Source: CAZBNB01 sp964493245 (lineage in GTDB: Bacteria; Pseudomonadota; Gammaproteobacteria; Legionellales; Legionellaceae). From it: a stretch of DNA of 10,819 bases. Position numbers and translations under genes: made by a program. The DNA lies in the NCBI GenBank assembly GCA_964493245.1, contig CAZBNB010000037.1, positions 1 through 10,819 of the forward strand, read 5' to 3'. The notes beneath the pieces are model-generated. The model was not told the origin of the DNA. It saw nothing but the letters and a program-made list of their open reading frames with translations, and made no database searches. This document shows, in pieces, positions 1 to 6,478 of this stretch (the stretch's first letter is position 1; each line of letters begins with the position of its first letter).

Positions 1-61
1 TTGCGCAAATTAGCTCGGTTTTAGGTCGAAAATACTAATTGATGACACGCCCTAGGTGCAT

Positions 62-235
62 CAGGGCAAACGCATCAAATTTTTGCACACAAATCACCGC
101 TTTGGGAGCTACGCCCCGCGTTTTATGCTCAGAACCATACGATCTTATATCAAGATCGTAATCTGGGCTTCGCGCATAAAGAACAGAACGCAGATAAAGT
201 GATTTTATATCGCGCGATTAGATGCATTTTCTCTG
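62..235. repeat. Long imperfect palindrome upstream of the toxin-antitoxin operon
   Basis: The 1-319 stretch has no credible gene. Its main content is a two-armed palindrome centred near 149. The core is a perfect 9-bp inverted repeat (138-146 and 152-160) around a 5-nt loop. Further out, ATGC/GCAT-type blocks (124-128 with 173-179) pair, then AAATCAC near 91-97 with GTGATTT near 199-205, then 62-76 with 221-235 (12 of 15 positions match). All these pairs share nearly the same centre, so they form one structure and are not scattered chance matches. It could be a miniature inverted-repeat element, a decayed mobile-element remnant or a structured RNA. The sequence alone does not decide. Confidence 0.6.
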
Positions 236-267
236 TTAGGCGCATCAACTTGTATTAAATAAAAACA

Positions 268-296
268 TTGCAAATGAAATAATATTAATCTATAAT
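268..296 (+). promoter_or_regulatory. Sigma70-type promoter of the antitoxin-toxin operon
   Basis: A TTGCAA -35 box (268-273) and a perfect TATAAT -10 box (291-296) are separated by 17 bp, 23 nt upstream of the antitoxin ATG at 320. It is one of the best promoter matches in the window, and it is overlapped by an inverted repeat (271-304) that fits an autorepression operator. Confidence 0.7.
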
Positions 297-304
297 TTCA
301 TTTG
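271..304. promoter_or_regulatory. Probable antitoxin operator: perfect 10-bp inverted repeat
   Basis: CAAATGAAAT (271-280) is perfectly inverted as ATTTCATTTG (295-304), with a 14-nt spacer. The arms cover the end of the -35 box and the -10/start-site region. Xre-family antitoxins typically bind such repeats in their own promoters, alone or as toxin-antitoxin complexes. The position and symmetry make an autoregulatory operator the simplest reading. Confidence 0.6.
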
Positions 305-319
305 AATGGAGATATTCAA

Positions 320-697
320 ATGATAGCAACTCATCAAGATAAAGCGCATCAAGAAGAACGGGTTTTGACGAAAGCCATTTGTAATCTATCAAGATTGTAT
401 GGTTTATCTGGAAAAGAGTTAAGTAAAATGATTGGGATTAGCGAATCCAGTGCTTCCCGTCTTAATCAGGGTACAAAACTCATTTCGCCGCATACCAAAG
501 AAGGTGAGCTCGCCTTATTACTACTCAGAATCTATAGGAGCTTGAATGCCATGGTTGGTAACAATCATGAAAAAGCGAAATTATGGCTACAGAGTGACAA
601 TAAATATTTTCGAAATAAGCCTATTGATGAAATGAAAACCATCCCTGGCCTGATCAGTGTGTTGAATTACCTGGATGCAATGCGTGGCAAGTTATGA
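320..697 (+). CDS. Xre/MbcA/ParS-type antitoxin of a RES toxin-antitoxin pair
   Basis: This is a 125-aa cytoplasmic protein expected to bind and neutralise the RES toxin encoded next to it and to repress the operon. Residues about 29-50 form a helix-turn-helix (LSGKELSKMIGISESSASRL), and residues about 66-125 match the pattern of the C-terminal toxin-binding DUF2384 domain, including the LLRIYRSLNAMVG helix and the closing P-G-L-x-x-V-L-x-Y-L-D segment. The ATG at 320 was chosen because GGAG (308-311) lies 8 nt upstream; an in-frame TTG at 302 has no ribosome binding site and falls inside the operator. The stop overlaps the toxin start by 4 nt (ATGA), which indicates translational coupling. 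The length is normal for the family. Confidence 0.88.
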   Translation: MIATHQDKAHQEERVLTKAICNLSRLYGLSGKELSKMIGISESSASRLNQGTKLISPHTKEGELALLLLRIYRSLNAMVGNNHEKAKLWLQSDNKYFRNKPIDEMKTIPGLISVLNYLDAMRGKL

Positions 698-1416
698 ATA
701 TATGGGCGCAGTGTCAGGGCGTGCGTTATTGCCAATCGTTCACTTTAGAACCATGGCGTATGGTTGAGGCACAGCATATTTCAAGCTCTAGAGATTTGGT
801 TGATAGTCGAGAAGAGCATGACTTATTAGAAGTATTGTTAGAAAACTCGAAGCCCCCCATAGATACTTATAAGCATTACTTAATTTTTACGCCTTTTCGA
901 TATCCACCGCTTGCTTACGGCTCTCGATTTGGTAATACATTGGAGCCTTCACTTTGGTATGGTTCTCTTACGCTCGATACAGTATTAGCAGAGGTTGCTT
1001 TTTATCGATTAAAATTCTTTGATGATAGTGCTGCGCCGCTAGCGTATATTGAGCTCCCTATGACTGCATTTAAAGCTTATATACACACAAAAAATGGTGT
1101 TGATTTAACTGATGAGCCTTTCAACGCCTATCAAAATCAAATTTCAAATCCAAACAACTATCAAGATAGCCAGCAATTAGGGACTGACATGAGAAACGCG
1201 AAGATTGAAGCATTTCTTTATACGTCAGCAAGAGATAAACAATTAGGAAAAAATCTGGCTGTATTTACGCCTGATGTGTTCAAAATGAAAAATGATCAAT
1301 ACATCACGCACGTACAAAACTGGCGCTGTATCGCGAATCAACAAGCGATTGAGTTTACTCGCGATAGCGTCACTGGCAGAGAGAAAAAAGTTATCGAGCG
1401 ATTGCAGCTCGCGTAG
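694..1416 (+). CDS. RES-domain toxin (NAD+-degrading)
   Basis: This 240-aa protein belongs to the RES family, whose studied members (MbcT, ParT, Res) deplete NAD+ or ADP-ribosylate targets when the antitoxin is lost. The family core is visible at residues about 65-104: F-R-Y-P-P, then G-S-R-F-G (Arg78), then L-W-Y-G-S-L (Tyr89), then T-V-L-A-E-V-A-F-Y-R (Glu100). The Arg, Tyr and Glu of this core are the expected active-site residues. It is longer than the minimal RES proteins of about 150 aa and resembles the longer subgroup of about 230 aa; the extension lies mainly in the C-terminal half. The start overlaps the antitoxin stop. No frameshift is seen, so the pair looks intact. Confidence 0.87.
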   Translation: MNIWAQCQGVRYCQSFTLEPWRMVEAQHISSSRDLVDSREEHDLLEVLLENSKPPIDTYKHYLIFTPFRYPPLAYGSRFGNTLEPSLWYGSLTLDTVLAEVAFYRLKFFDDSAAPLAYIELPMTAFKAYIHTKNGVDLTDEPFNAYQNQISNPNNYQDSQQLGTDMRNAKIEAFLYTSARDKQLGKNLAVFTPDVFKMKNDQYITHVQNWRCIANQQAIEFTRDSVTGREKKVIERLQLA

Positions 1417-1443
1417 TGACGTCCTTGTTTTACATGAAAACAG

Positions 1444-1473
1444 TTGAATCGTAAGGAATGGAAACGGTATAGT
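1444..1473 (+). promoter_or_regulatory. Candidate promoter for the exported-protein/acetyltransferase pair
   Basis: TTGAAT (1444-1449) and TATAGT (1468-1473) are separated by 18 bp, 26 nt before the ATG at 1500. It lies in the 83-nt gap after the toxin gene, so the next two genes probably do not depend on the toxin promoter. Confidence 0.45.
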
Positions 1474-1499
1474 TAGACAAAGCAATGGTTGGATAGAAA

Positions 1500-1955
1500 A
1501 TGAAAAAATATATTGTTCCTTTATTGATATTAGCGAGCACACCGCTCAATGCTTTTAATTGTTATATTACCATGGCAAAAGACAGTTGTTGGATTGATTA
1601 TAATTTAACAGTTTCTGTCAGTGATGCAAATAACGGTAAAGAGCTAGTAGAAATCCTTGTACCCAAAGGTAAAGCGTGGGGAAGGGAGGCATTTGCGTGT
1701 GATAAAGGCATGACGCTTGCATTGGTCGCCAAATTTGACCCGATTTTTTGGTCAACAGATGAGGGTAAAACGTTTCCAGGTCAGCGTTATTGGAAATTGC
1801 CTGATAACATTGAAAGTGGCATTTCTGGGTGGAATGTCACGGTTTGTTATCCTAAGTGGTTTGCAAACGTTCCGACACCGCCCAATGCAACGGCTAATTG
1901 TAAATGTGATACTGATAATATACCGACGTTACCTCCTGTTAAAATTGTGAGTTGA
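1500..1955 (+). CDS. Small cysteine-rich exported protein, unknown function
   Basis: The protein is 151 aa. Residues 1-18 are a classical signal peptide: MKK, then a hydrophobic core, then a P-L-N-A cleavage site before Phe19. The mature part would be about 133 aa in the periplasm or outside the cell. It has six cysteines (21, 30, 67, 116, 134, 136), an even number compatible with three disulfides, the last two as C-K-C. It is rich in Trp and aromatic residues (F-W-S-T-D, R-Y-W-K-L-P, S-G-W-N-V) and ends in a proline-rich tail. I recall similar exported proteins annotated as hypothetical in Legionella and Coxiella relatives, but could not check this. A GGA at 1491-1493 is a weak ribosome binding site. 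The acetyltransferase gene begins about 14 nt downstream, so the two are probably co-transcribed. Confidence 0.75.
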   Translation: MKKYIVPLLILASTPLNAFNCYITMAKDSCWIDYNLTVSVSDANNGKELVEILVPKGKAWGREAFACDKGMTLALVAKFDPIFWSTDEGKTFPGQRYWKLPDNIESGISGWNVTVCYPKWFANVPTPPNATANCKCDTDNIPTLPPVKIVS

Positions 1956-1969
1956 GGTTAGAGTCTTAT

Positions 1970-2605
1970 ATGATGAATGCCAATATCCATCCAGATCCAA
2001 ACGTGATTTTTCCAATCAAAGGGGTCACGCGTACATGCTTTTTAAAAAATATTATCACTAAACCGCAAATTATTGTCGGTGATTACACCTATTACGATGA
2101 TCCTGTTGATGTTTATCATTTCGAGAAAAATGTGCTGTACTTGTTTGATTTTTCAGAAGACAAACTGATTATCGGTAAATTTTGCCAGATTGCAACCGGT
2201 GTTCGATTTATCACGAATGGTTCTAATCATCCGATGAGTGGATTTTCAACTTATCCTTTTAAAGTCTTTGGCCACTCATGGTCGAATGTGCCGATGGATG
2301 TAAAAAATAAAGGAAATATCGTGATAGGAAATGATGTGTGGATAGGAAATTCTGTCACGATTATGCAAGGTGTTAAAATAGGTGATGGCGCGATTATTGG
2401 TACAAACGCACTGGTTTCAAAAGATGTTGAGCCATACACGATTGTCGGTGGCAATCCCGCCAAAGTGATTCGAAAGCGCTTTGATGAAGAAACAATACGG
2501 TTTTTATTAGCGCTGGCGTGGTGGAATTGGCCGATTGAAAAAATTAGTCTACATGCGCAGAGCATTGCGACTGGAAATATCGAAAATCTCAACATGTTGA
2601 GTTGA
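1970..2605 (+). CDS. Vat/CatB-family xenobiotic O-acetyltransferase (left-handed beta-helix)
   Basis: This is a cytoplasmic acetyl-CoA-dependent acetyltransferase of about 211 aa. Family members acetylate streptogramin A (Vat) or chloramphenicol (CatB). The N-terminus carries the Vat-like H-P-D-P-N-x-I-F-P-I-K-G block, followed by V-G-D-Y-T-Y-Y-D and D-K-L-I-I-G-K-F-C. The catalytic His is His87 in N-G-S-N-H-P-M, followed by S-T-Y-P-F. Hexapeptide repeats fill residues about 117-164 (I-G-N-D-V-W-I-G, V-K-I-G-D-G-A-I-I-G, V-G-G-N-P-A), then the W-W-N-W-P helix. All landmarks are in place and the length is normal, so it is probably active. The N-terminal block favours Vat over CatB; the real substrate is unproven. 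The ATG at 1970 was chosen; the ATG at 1973 is equally possible, and a TTG at 1952 overlaps the previous gene. Confidence 0.88.
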   Translation: MMNANIHPDPNVIFPIKGVTRTCFLKNIITKPQIIVGDYTYYDDPVDVYHFEKNVLYLFDFSEDKLIIGKFCQIATGVRFITNGSNHPMSGFSTYPFKVFGHSWSNVPMDVKNKGNIVIGNDVWIGNSVTIMQGVKIGDGAIIGTNALVSKDVEPYTIVGGNPAKVIRKRFDEETIRFLLALAWWNWPIEKISLHAQSIATGNIENLNMLS

Positions 2606-2638
2606 TACCGTTCTCCGAGGGTCAAGAGCGAGGCTGTG

Positions 2639-2658
2639 CGCATGTGCGCAAGGTATAT
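2639..2658 (+). repeat. Copy 1 of a dispersed 20-nt intergenic motif
   Basis: CGCATGTGCGCAAGGTATAT lies in the 78-nt gap between the convergent acetyltransferase and helical-repeat genes. It matches the reverse complement of 10716-10735 at 19 of 20 positions. Just upstream it forms a tandem TGTGCGCA pair (2635-2650). Two copies in separate non-coding gaps suggest a small interspersed repeat. No U-tract-linked hairpin is seen here, so it is not an obvious terminator. Confidence 0.45.
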
Positions 2659-2683
2659 GCCAAAAAGACAATTCTGTTGAGTT

Positions 2684-4213
2684 TCATGTTGGGCTATTAG
2701 TAGAATTATCAACCGCCATCAGTGATTTTTGATTGTCAATGCGAATATTTTTTTTATCAAAAAAAGGTATGAGCGTTGGCGTCATAGCAGAAAAAATTTT
2801 TTCTGAGTTATATATATCGTCTTCGGTTAAAAAGTGATTTTTGGGTTCAATTTCATCTCTTTTTAAATCGACACACAGGAAGGCATCTGCCAATGTTTTG
2901 ATTTGTCCTTGATTAAAAGCGATTATAAACTCGCCCCAGTTAAGTGTCTTACAATGGGTGACAATGTCTATTAAAGCGGTCGTTATATTTTTGATATGAT
3001 CGACATCCTCGTCTAGATCTGCGTCATATGCTGTGTTGGTTATACTTTTGATGCATTTCGTTTCTGTCTCAATATCATCGTTGTCTGCTAAAAAAGGATC
3101 TTCATAGTCTGTATCTGGATCTGTCTTTTTTAGATCTGTAAATAATGTTGTTCGATACTCTTTTAGTTGTTGGCGTTTTTCTCTGGTTGTGTTGTGTTTA
3201 TTCGAACAAATTTCAAAATAATCGTTTAATATCGATTGAGTTATCGGGAAATCTTTAATGAACTCCCAACCCCAGCTCTTTGACGTACCATTCAGATCTA
3301 CCCAAAGATTTATATTTTTATCCAAAAGTAATTGATTATGAAAAATAATAGTGCAGATATTTTCTAGGGTTATTAAGTTTTTTTTCTCTAGTTTTTGAAC
3401 CATAGATAGAAAGCCAGCTTGCTCTTCTAGCTCGCATAATATGGGTAATTTATCGGTAAAGACGAATTGTTTTAATATTTGTGCGTTGTTTAAGATCTTT
3501 AAACTGTCTCTTAAATGATTTAAATGTTCATCTGACTTTGCCATTAATGATGCTATATCAACTGTATATAAATGCAATGACAATATTTCCATAGATTGGA
3601 GTAACTCCAAAATATCTTCTCTTAATTTAAAATTTGTTTTATTTAAAATAGCTGTTAGTGCAAATGCGGTTAGCTTCCCTGCTAAATGGAGCATTTCAAT
3701 GCTTTTTGCATGTTTTGCCGCTAAATTGACTTTTATGAAAGCCATTGAATCATGGTTCAATCGCTTTTCCGAATGGTATTGCTTAAGAACAAGAAAGACT
3801 GTTTTGGGGTTCGGTTGTTTTAATATCCAAGTAAAATTTTCTTGTGTTAAACAGCTATCGGCGCCTGTGCCTGTCGATATTAATAACGCTAATATGTTAT
3901 TTAATCGTTCTAAATGTTCTTGTGGTGATGATGCCATCGCATCAGCTAACTCGCAAAATCTTGAAGCTCCAAATTCGCGCAGATTGTCTAAACTCAATAA
4001 ATTTGCGTGTTTTAATAGAAGATATAGCTTATTTAAAGCATTTTCTGATGCTGTTGGAAGAAAAAATATTATAGCGCCACTAATTCGCTGCGGAGTAGTG
4101 CTTAGTTTCGTAAGTTGTTGTGCAAAGCATCGAGCAATATCTGGATTATTTTTTATCTGTTTTATTTCTTGCAGCGTCATGGCATCAAACATATCTGTAA
4201 ACAGAAATTTCAT
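2684..4213 (-). CDS. Large alpha-helical repeat protein, unknown function; candidate effector
   Basis: I do not recognise the family. From the ATG at 4213 it is 509 aa; an in-frame TTG at 4240 would give 518 aa, but neither start has a clear ribosome binding site. There is no signal peptide or membrane segment. Residues 1-340 are helical and leucine-rich, with loosely recurring units: L-L-S-L-D-N-L (72-78), C-L-T-Q-E-N-F (121-127), R-L-N-H-D-S-M (151-157), K-L-T-A-F-A-L (180-186), L-I-T-L-E-N-I (280-286). That suggests an alpha-solenoid. Residues about 360-405 form a strongly acidic linker, followed by a C-terminal helical segment. It lies 44 nt downstream of the 684-aa gene on the same strand (17 nt from the TTG), so the two likely form an operon. 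Solenoids of this kind are common in Legionellales effectors; that role is inferred only. Confidence 0.7.
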   Translation of the reverse strand: MKFLFTDMFDAMTLQEIKQIKNNPDIARCFAQQLTKLSTTPQRISGAIIFFLPTASENALNKLYLLLKHANLLSLDNLREFGASRFCELADAMASSPQEHLERLNNILALLISTGTGADSCLTQENFTWILKQPNPKTVFLVLKQYHSEKRLNHDSMAFIKVNLAAKHAKSIEMLHLAGKLTAFALTAILNKTNFKLREDILELLQSMEILSLHLYTVDIASLMAKSDEHLNHLRDSLKILNNAQILKQFVFTDKLPILCELEEQAGFLSMVQKLEKKNLITLENICTIIFHNQLLLDKNINLWVDLNGTSKSWGWEFIKDFPITQSILNDYFEICSNKHNTTREKRQQLKEYRTTLFTDLKKTDPDTDYEDPFLADNDDIETETKCIKSITNTAYDADLDEDVDHIKNITTALIDIVTHCKTLNWGEFIIAFNQGQIKTLADAFLCVDLKRDEIEPKNHFLTEDDIYNSEKIFSAMTPTLIPFFDKKNIRIDNQKSLMAVDNSTNSPT

Positions 4214-4239
4214 TCTAGTGCTTTTTGAGATGAGCAACA

Positions 4240-4275
4240 ATGGTTAGCTATTAGATATTAACCATTCAAATGGTT
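4240..4275 (-). promoter_or_regulatory. Alternative-pairing segment at the operon junction
   Basis: Read on the reverse strand, AACCATT (4275-4269) is followed after 2 nt by AATGGTTA (4266-4259), then after 12 nt by TAACCATT (4246-4239). The middle segment can pair perfectly with either neighbour, but not with both. The span runs from the last codons of the 684-aa gene to the possible TTG start of the next. A role in translational coupling is possible; chance cannot be excluded. Confidence 0.35.
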
Positions 4276-6312
4276 TGAGCCGCTGTTGCTGTTATTATCC
4301 TCATTGAGTGGAGAGGTTTCGCTGTCTGTTTCCGTACTCATAGTTTGATTGGTTTTTTTGAGTTGGTGATTTCTCACTTGTATTAAAACGTATACAATCA
4401 GAAAAGGCGTGAGTACGGGCACACACATCATAAAGGAAGTGATAGGATTTTCTTTAATCCATTCACTAAAAGCACGTTTAAAATTCAAAGTTTTTTTTAG
4501 CTCATCTTGCTTTTTCAAGCTAGATGATTTTTCTAAATCATTTAATCGTGACACGTCACTGTATATTTTAGCACCTGAAATTTCTTCGCCATCATATGCG
4601 TATTGAATTGTGTTAGCGGGAGAGTTAGATGTTGCTTCTGCTTTCTTTATTTTTTTTAGAGATATTTTTTGTTCTATTGTCTTGGCAAATTTATCGATAG
4701 TTTCGAAGGTGTCAGTTAGTGGCAAAAAACTAACTTCTATTGCTATTAGGCATTTGATGATTTGAATTTTAAAAGAATTTTTTTGAATGATTGGATAAAT
4801 TTTTTTGATATAACCTAAATGCTCTTTAAAAGGATCTGTTAACAAATCAGGATTTATTCCTATTTTTAACCATTCATCTTTGTTTTTAATCATATCTAAA
4901 TAAACAGTGATGCTCAGCACTGTTGGTGACCATGACCAAGGATTATGATAAAAAAATGTCCGTTCAGGCGGTGTGTTATTTCCTGCGGATGTTTCATGGC
5001 GTAATATATTACAAAATAATGCCGTTGACTGTGTAAGATCCAGATCATCTGTGCCCGATTGAATATTATTGTTATTGTAAAACGTGAAATTAAAGTCAGC
5101 GTCAATCCAATCCCATATTTCTTTAGACATATTTATGCCAGTTTTTTCTCGGGTTAGATCAATGAATCGCCAGATTCCACGAAGCAAGTTTTTCGGAATG
5201 CTAGACATCACATTCATATGATAAAAATCATGGCTGGTTGCTTCGAAAGGCGTTACATTTTGCCAATCATGAAGTCCATCGGAGTAAGACTCTGTTTCTG
5301 GATAAGAAATAGCAGTATAACGAGCTTGTTTTTTAACGCCGTGCTCAATGTCATGAACGGTTTGTTTACCCAAGCGAAGCATAGCACGAACATATTCATT
5401 TTCTCCAAAGCGCGCAATGCCAAGTGCATCACGAGCGCCACTTGTAAGATGAATTAATTCATTATCTTTCATATATATACTATCTAATACGACTAATCTT
5501 TTTCCTAATGACTCATTTTCAACTGAGCCAAGATTACTCGTATAAAAAACACGTTCAGAACTGGGAAGCGTTGATATGAGTAAGCGAAACTCCTCAATTT
5601 TTTCGTCAGAAAGTGGCTTTAAATAACGTCTATTTTTGAAAACTTTGCTGAGATATTTCATTGCCTCTGGTGTAAATTGGTTGTTTTCATCGAGTATTTG
5701 ATATGTTTTGTTTATCTTTAATTCTTTTTTAATTTGATGATGCTCTAGAATAGAGTAAATTTGTTGTTGTGTAATTTGACTTGCTGCATACAAGGACATA
5801 GCCAATTGTGGGATGGTTTTATCTTCAAAAATCATATCATCCCAATTCCCAGACCGAATAGCTTGTAATAAGGAAGACAGTTTTTTTCGATTTAAAGAGC
5901 GCTTAATTTTTTGTTGGTTAACCAAATGATGTAGACCATCTGGATAGTTGCCTTTGGGCTCCTGGTCATCGGGATAGTTACCTTTTGATCGAACTGAAAC
6001 GAATGTGTCTTGGTTTCTTCGCTTGTTCCAGTAGCGCTGTATGCGCTCTATGTTCTTTAAATCTTCATCAGATAATTTTTTCTCAAAATCCTTAGGATCG
6101 CGTTTTTTTGAATAGGTATCACGAAAATTCGTGCTTTTTTCAGTTACTAAAAGAGCAGGCTTTTCTTTAAGCCTTTTCCAGAAAGGCTTTGAAGTTGGGT
6201 TTTTTAACGGGATCTCAGGCAAACGTGCGCTTTTTTCAGGCGCTGAAAAAGCATATTTATCCTCGATTCTTTTCCATACTTGTTTAGCATCGGCTTCATT
6301 TTTAATTTTCAT
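4258..6312 (-). CDS. 684-aa membrane-anchored protein with two HDxxH motifs, unknown function; candidate effector
   Basis: I do not recognise the family. The N-terminus is basic with an internal duplication: W-K-R-[IL]-x-[DE]-K-x-A ending E-K-S-[AT], at residues 12-29 and 44-61. A second short duplication, K-G-N-Y-P-D, is at 110-115 and 120-125. The central part (about 230-470) looks like the globular domain. It holds H320-D-I-E-H324 and H361-D-F-Y-H365, with H348-D349 between, plus conserved-looking T-P-F-E-A-T and S-S-I-P-K-N segments; this could be a metal site. A single hydrophobic helix at about 626-646 is followed by a basic stretch and a Ser/Asn/Glu-rich tail. No signal peptide is present. 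It is probably the first gene of an operon with the helical-repeat gene, divergent from the 336-aa gene. The ATG has no clear Shine-Dalgarno and is preceded directly by a 14-bp inverted repeat. Confidence 0.7.
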   Translation of the reverse strand: MKIKNEADAKQVWKRIEDKYAFSAPEKSARLPEIPLKNPTSKPFWKRLKEKPALLVTEKSTNFRDTYSKKRDPKDFEKKLSDEDLKNIERIQRYWNKRRNQDTFVSVRSKGNYPDDQEPKGNYPDGLHHLVNQQKIKRSLNRKKLSSLLQAIRSGNWDDMIFEDKTIPQLAMSLYAASQITQQQIYSILEHHQIKKELKINKTYQILDENNQFTPEAMKYLSKVFKNRRYLKPLSDEKIEEFRLLISTLPSSERVFYTSNLGSVENESLGKRLVVLDSIYMKDNELIHLTSGARDALGIARFGENEYVRAMLRLGKQTVHDIEHGVKKQARYTAISYPETESYSDGLHDWQNVTPFEATSHDFYHMNVMSSIPKNLLRGIWRFIDLTREKTGINMSKEIWDWIDADFNFTFYNNNNIQSGTDDLDLTQSTALFCNILRHETSAGNNTPPERTFFYHNPWSWSPTVLSITVYLDMIKNKDEWLKIGINPDLLTDPFKEHLGYIKKIYPIIQKNSFKIQIIKCLIAIEVSFLPLTDTFETIDKFAKTIEQKISLKKIKKAEATSNSPANTIQYAYDGEEISGAKIYSDVSRLNDLEKSSSLKKQDELKKTLNFKRAFSEWIKENPITSFMMCVPVLTPFLIVYVLIQVRNHQLKKTNQTMSTETDSETSPLNEDNNSNSGSNHLNG

Positions 6313-6349
6313 ATCTATAATTAAACCAATCTTTTGTTTAATTATAGAT
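6313..6349. promoter_or_regulatory. Perfect 14-bp inverted repeat abutting a start codon
   Basis: ATCTATAATTAAAC (6313-6326) is perfectly inverted as GTTTAATTATAGAT (6336-6349) with a 9-nt spacer. It ends at the base next to the ATG (6312) of the 684-aa gene. Each arm contains a TATAAT-like core, so it may be a regulator binding site over a promoter, or an RNA hairpin masking the start if transcription begins further upstream. Confidence 0.55.
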
Positions 6350-6419
6350 CAATTGTTTGCGATTATTCGTTAACAACTTATGTATTTTCATCCACCTTAA
6401 ATATTAAAATGAGAATAAT

Positions 6420-6448
6420 TTGACAAAATTTATATAAATCGTTAAATT
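6420..6448 (+). promoter_or_regulatory. Candidate promoter for the 336-aa repeat protein
   Basis: A consensus TTGACA (6420-6425) and TAAATT (6443-6448) are spaced by 17 bp. The predicted start near 6455 leaves a leader of about 24 nt that includes the strong ribosome binding site GGTGGA (6466-6471). Confidence 0.55.
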
Positions 6449-6478
6449 AGCTCAATCTTAATCACGGTGGATAATAAA

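Noticed and set aside
1..55. Sequence with the feel of an insertion-sequence end (GATGACACGCCCTAG at 41-55)
   Set aside because: Only a vague memory of IS termini; no transposase fragment, no paired terminal repeat and no target duplication could be seen.
235..241. GTTAGGC, a match to the integron attC core (GTTRRRY), just before a toxin-antitoxin cassette
   Set aside because: No matching RYYYAAC partner box is found at the other side of the palindrome, the palindrome is longer than normal attC sites, and there is no integrase in the window.
1427..1443. TGTTTT...AAAACA inverted repeat after the RES toxin as a terminator
   Set aside because: A short all-AT stem with no U-tract after it; too weak to call.
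2251..2712. Reverse-strand frame of 153 codons opposite the acetyltransferase
   Set aside because: The forward frame has clear family motifs; the reverse product looks like no protein and runs across the gap into the next gene.
3699..4247. Forward-strand frame of 182 codons opposite the helical-repeat gene
   Set aside because: It has no ribosome binding site or promoter and a composition typical of an antisense shadow; the reverse frame is 509 codons or more with helical periodicity.
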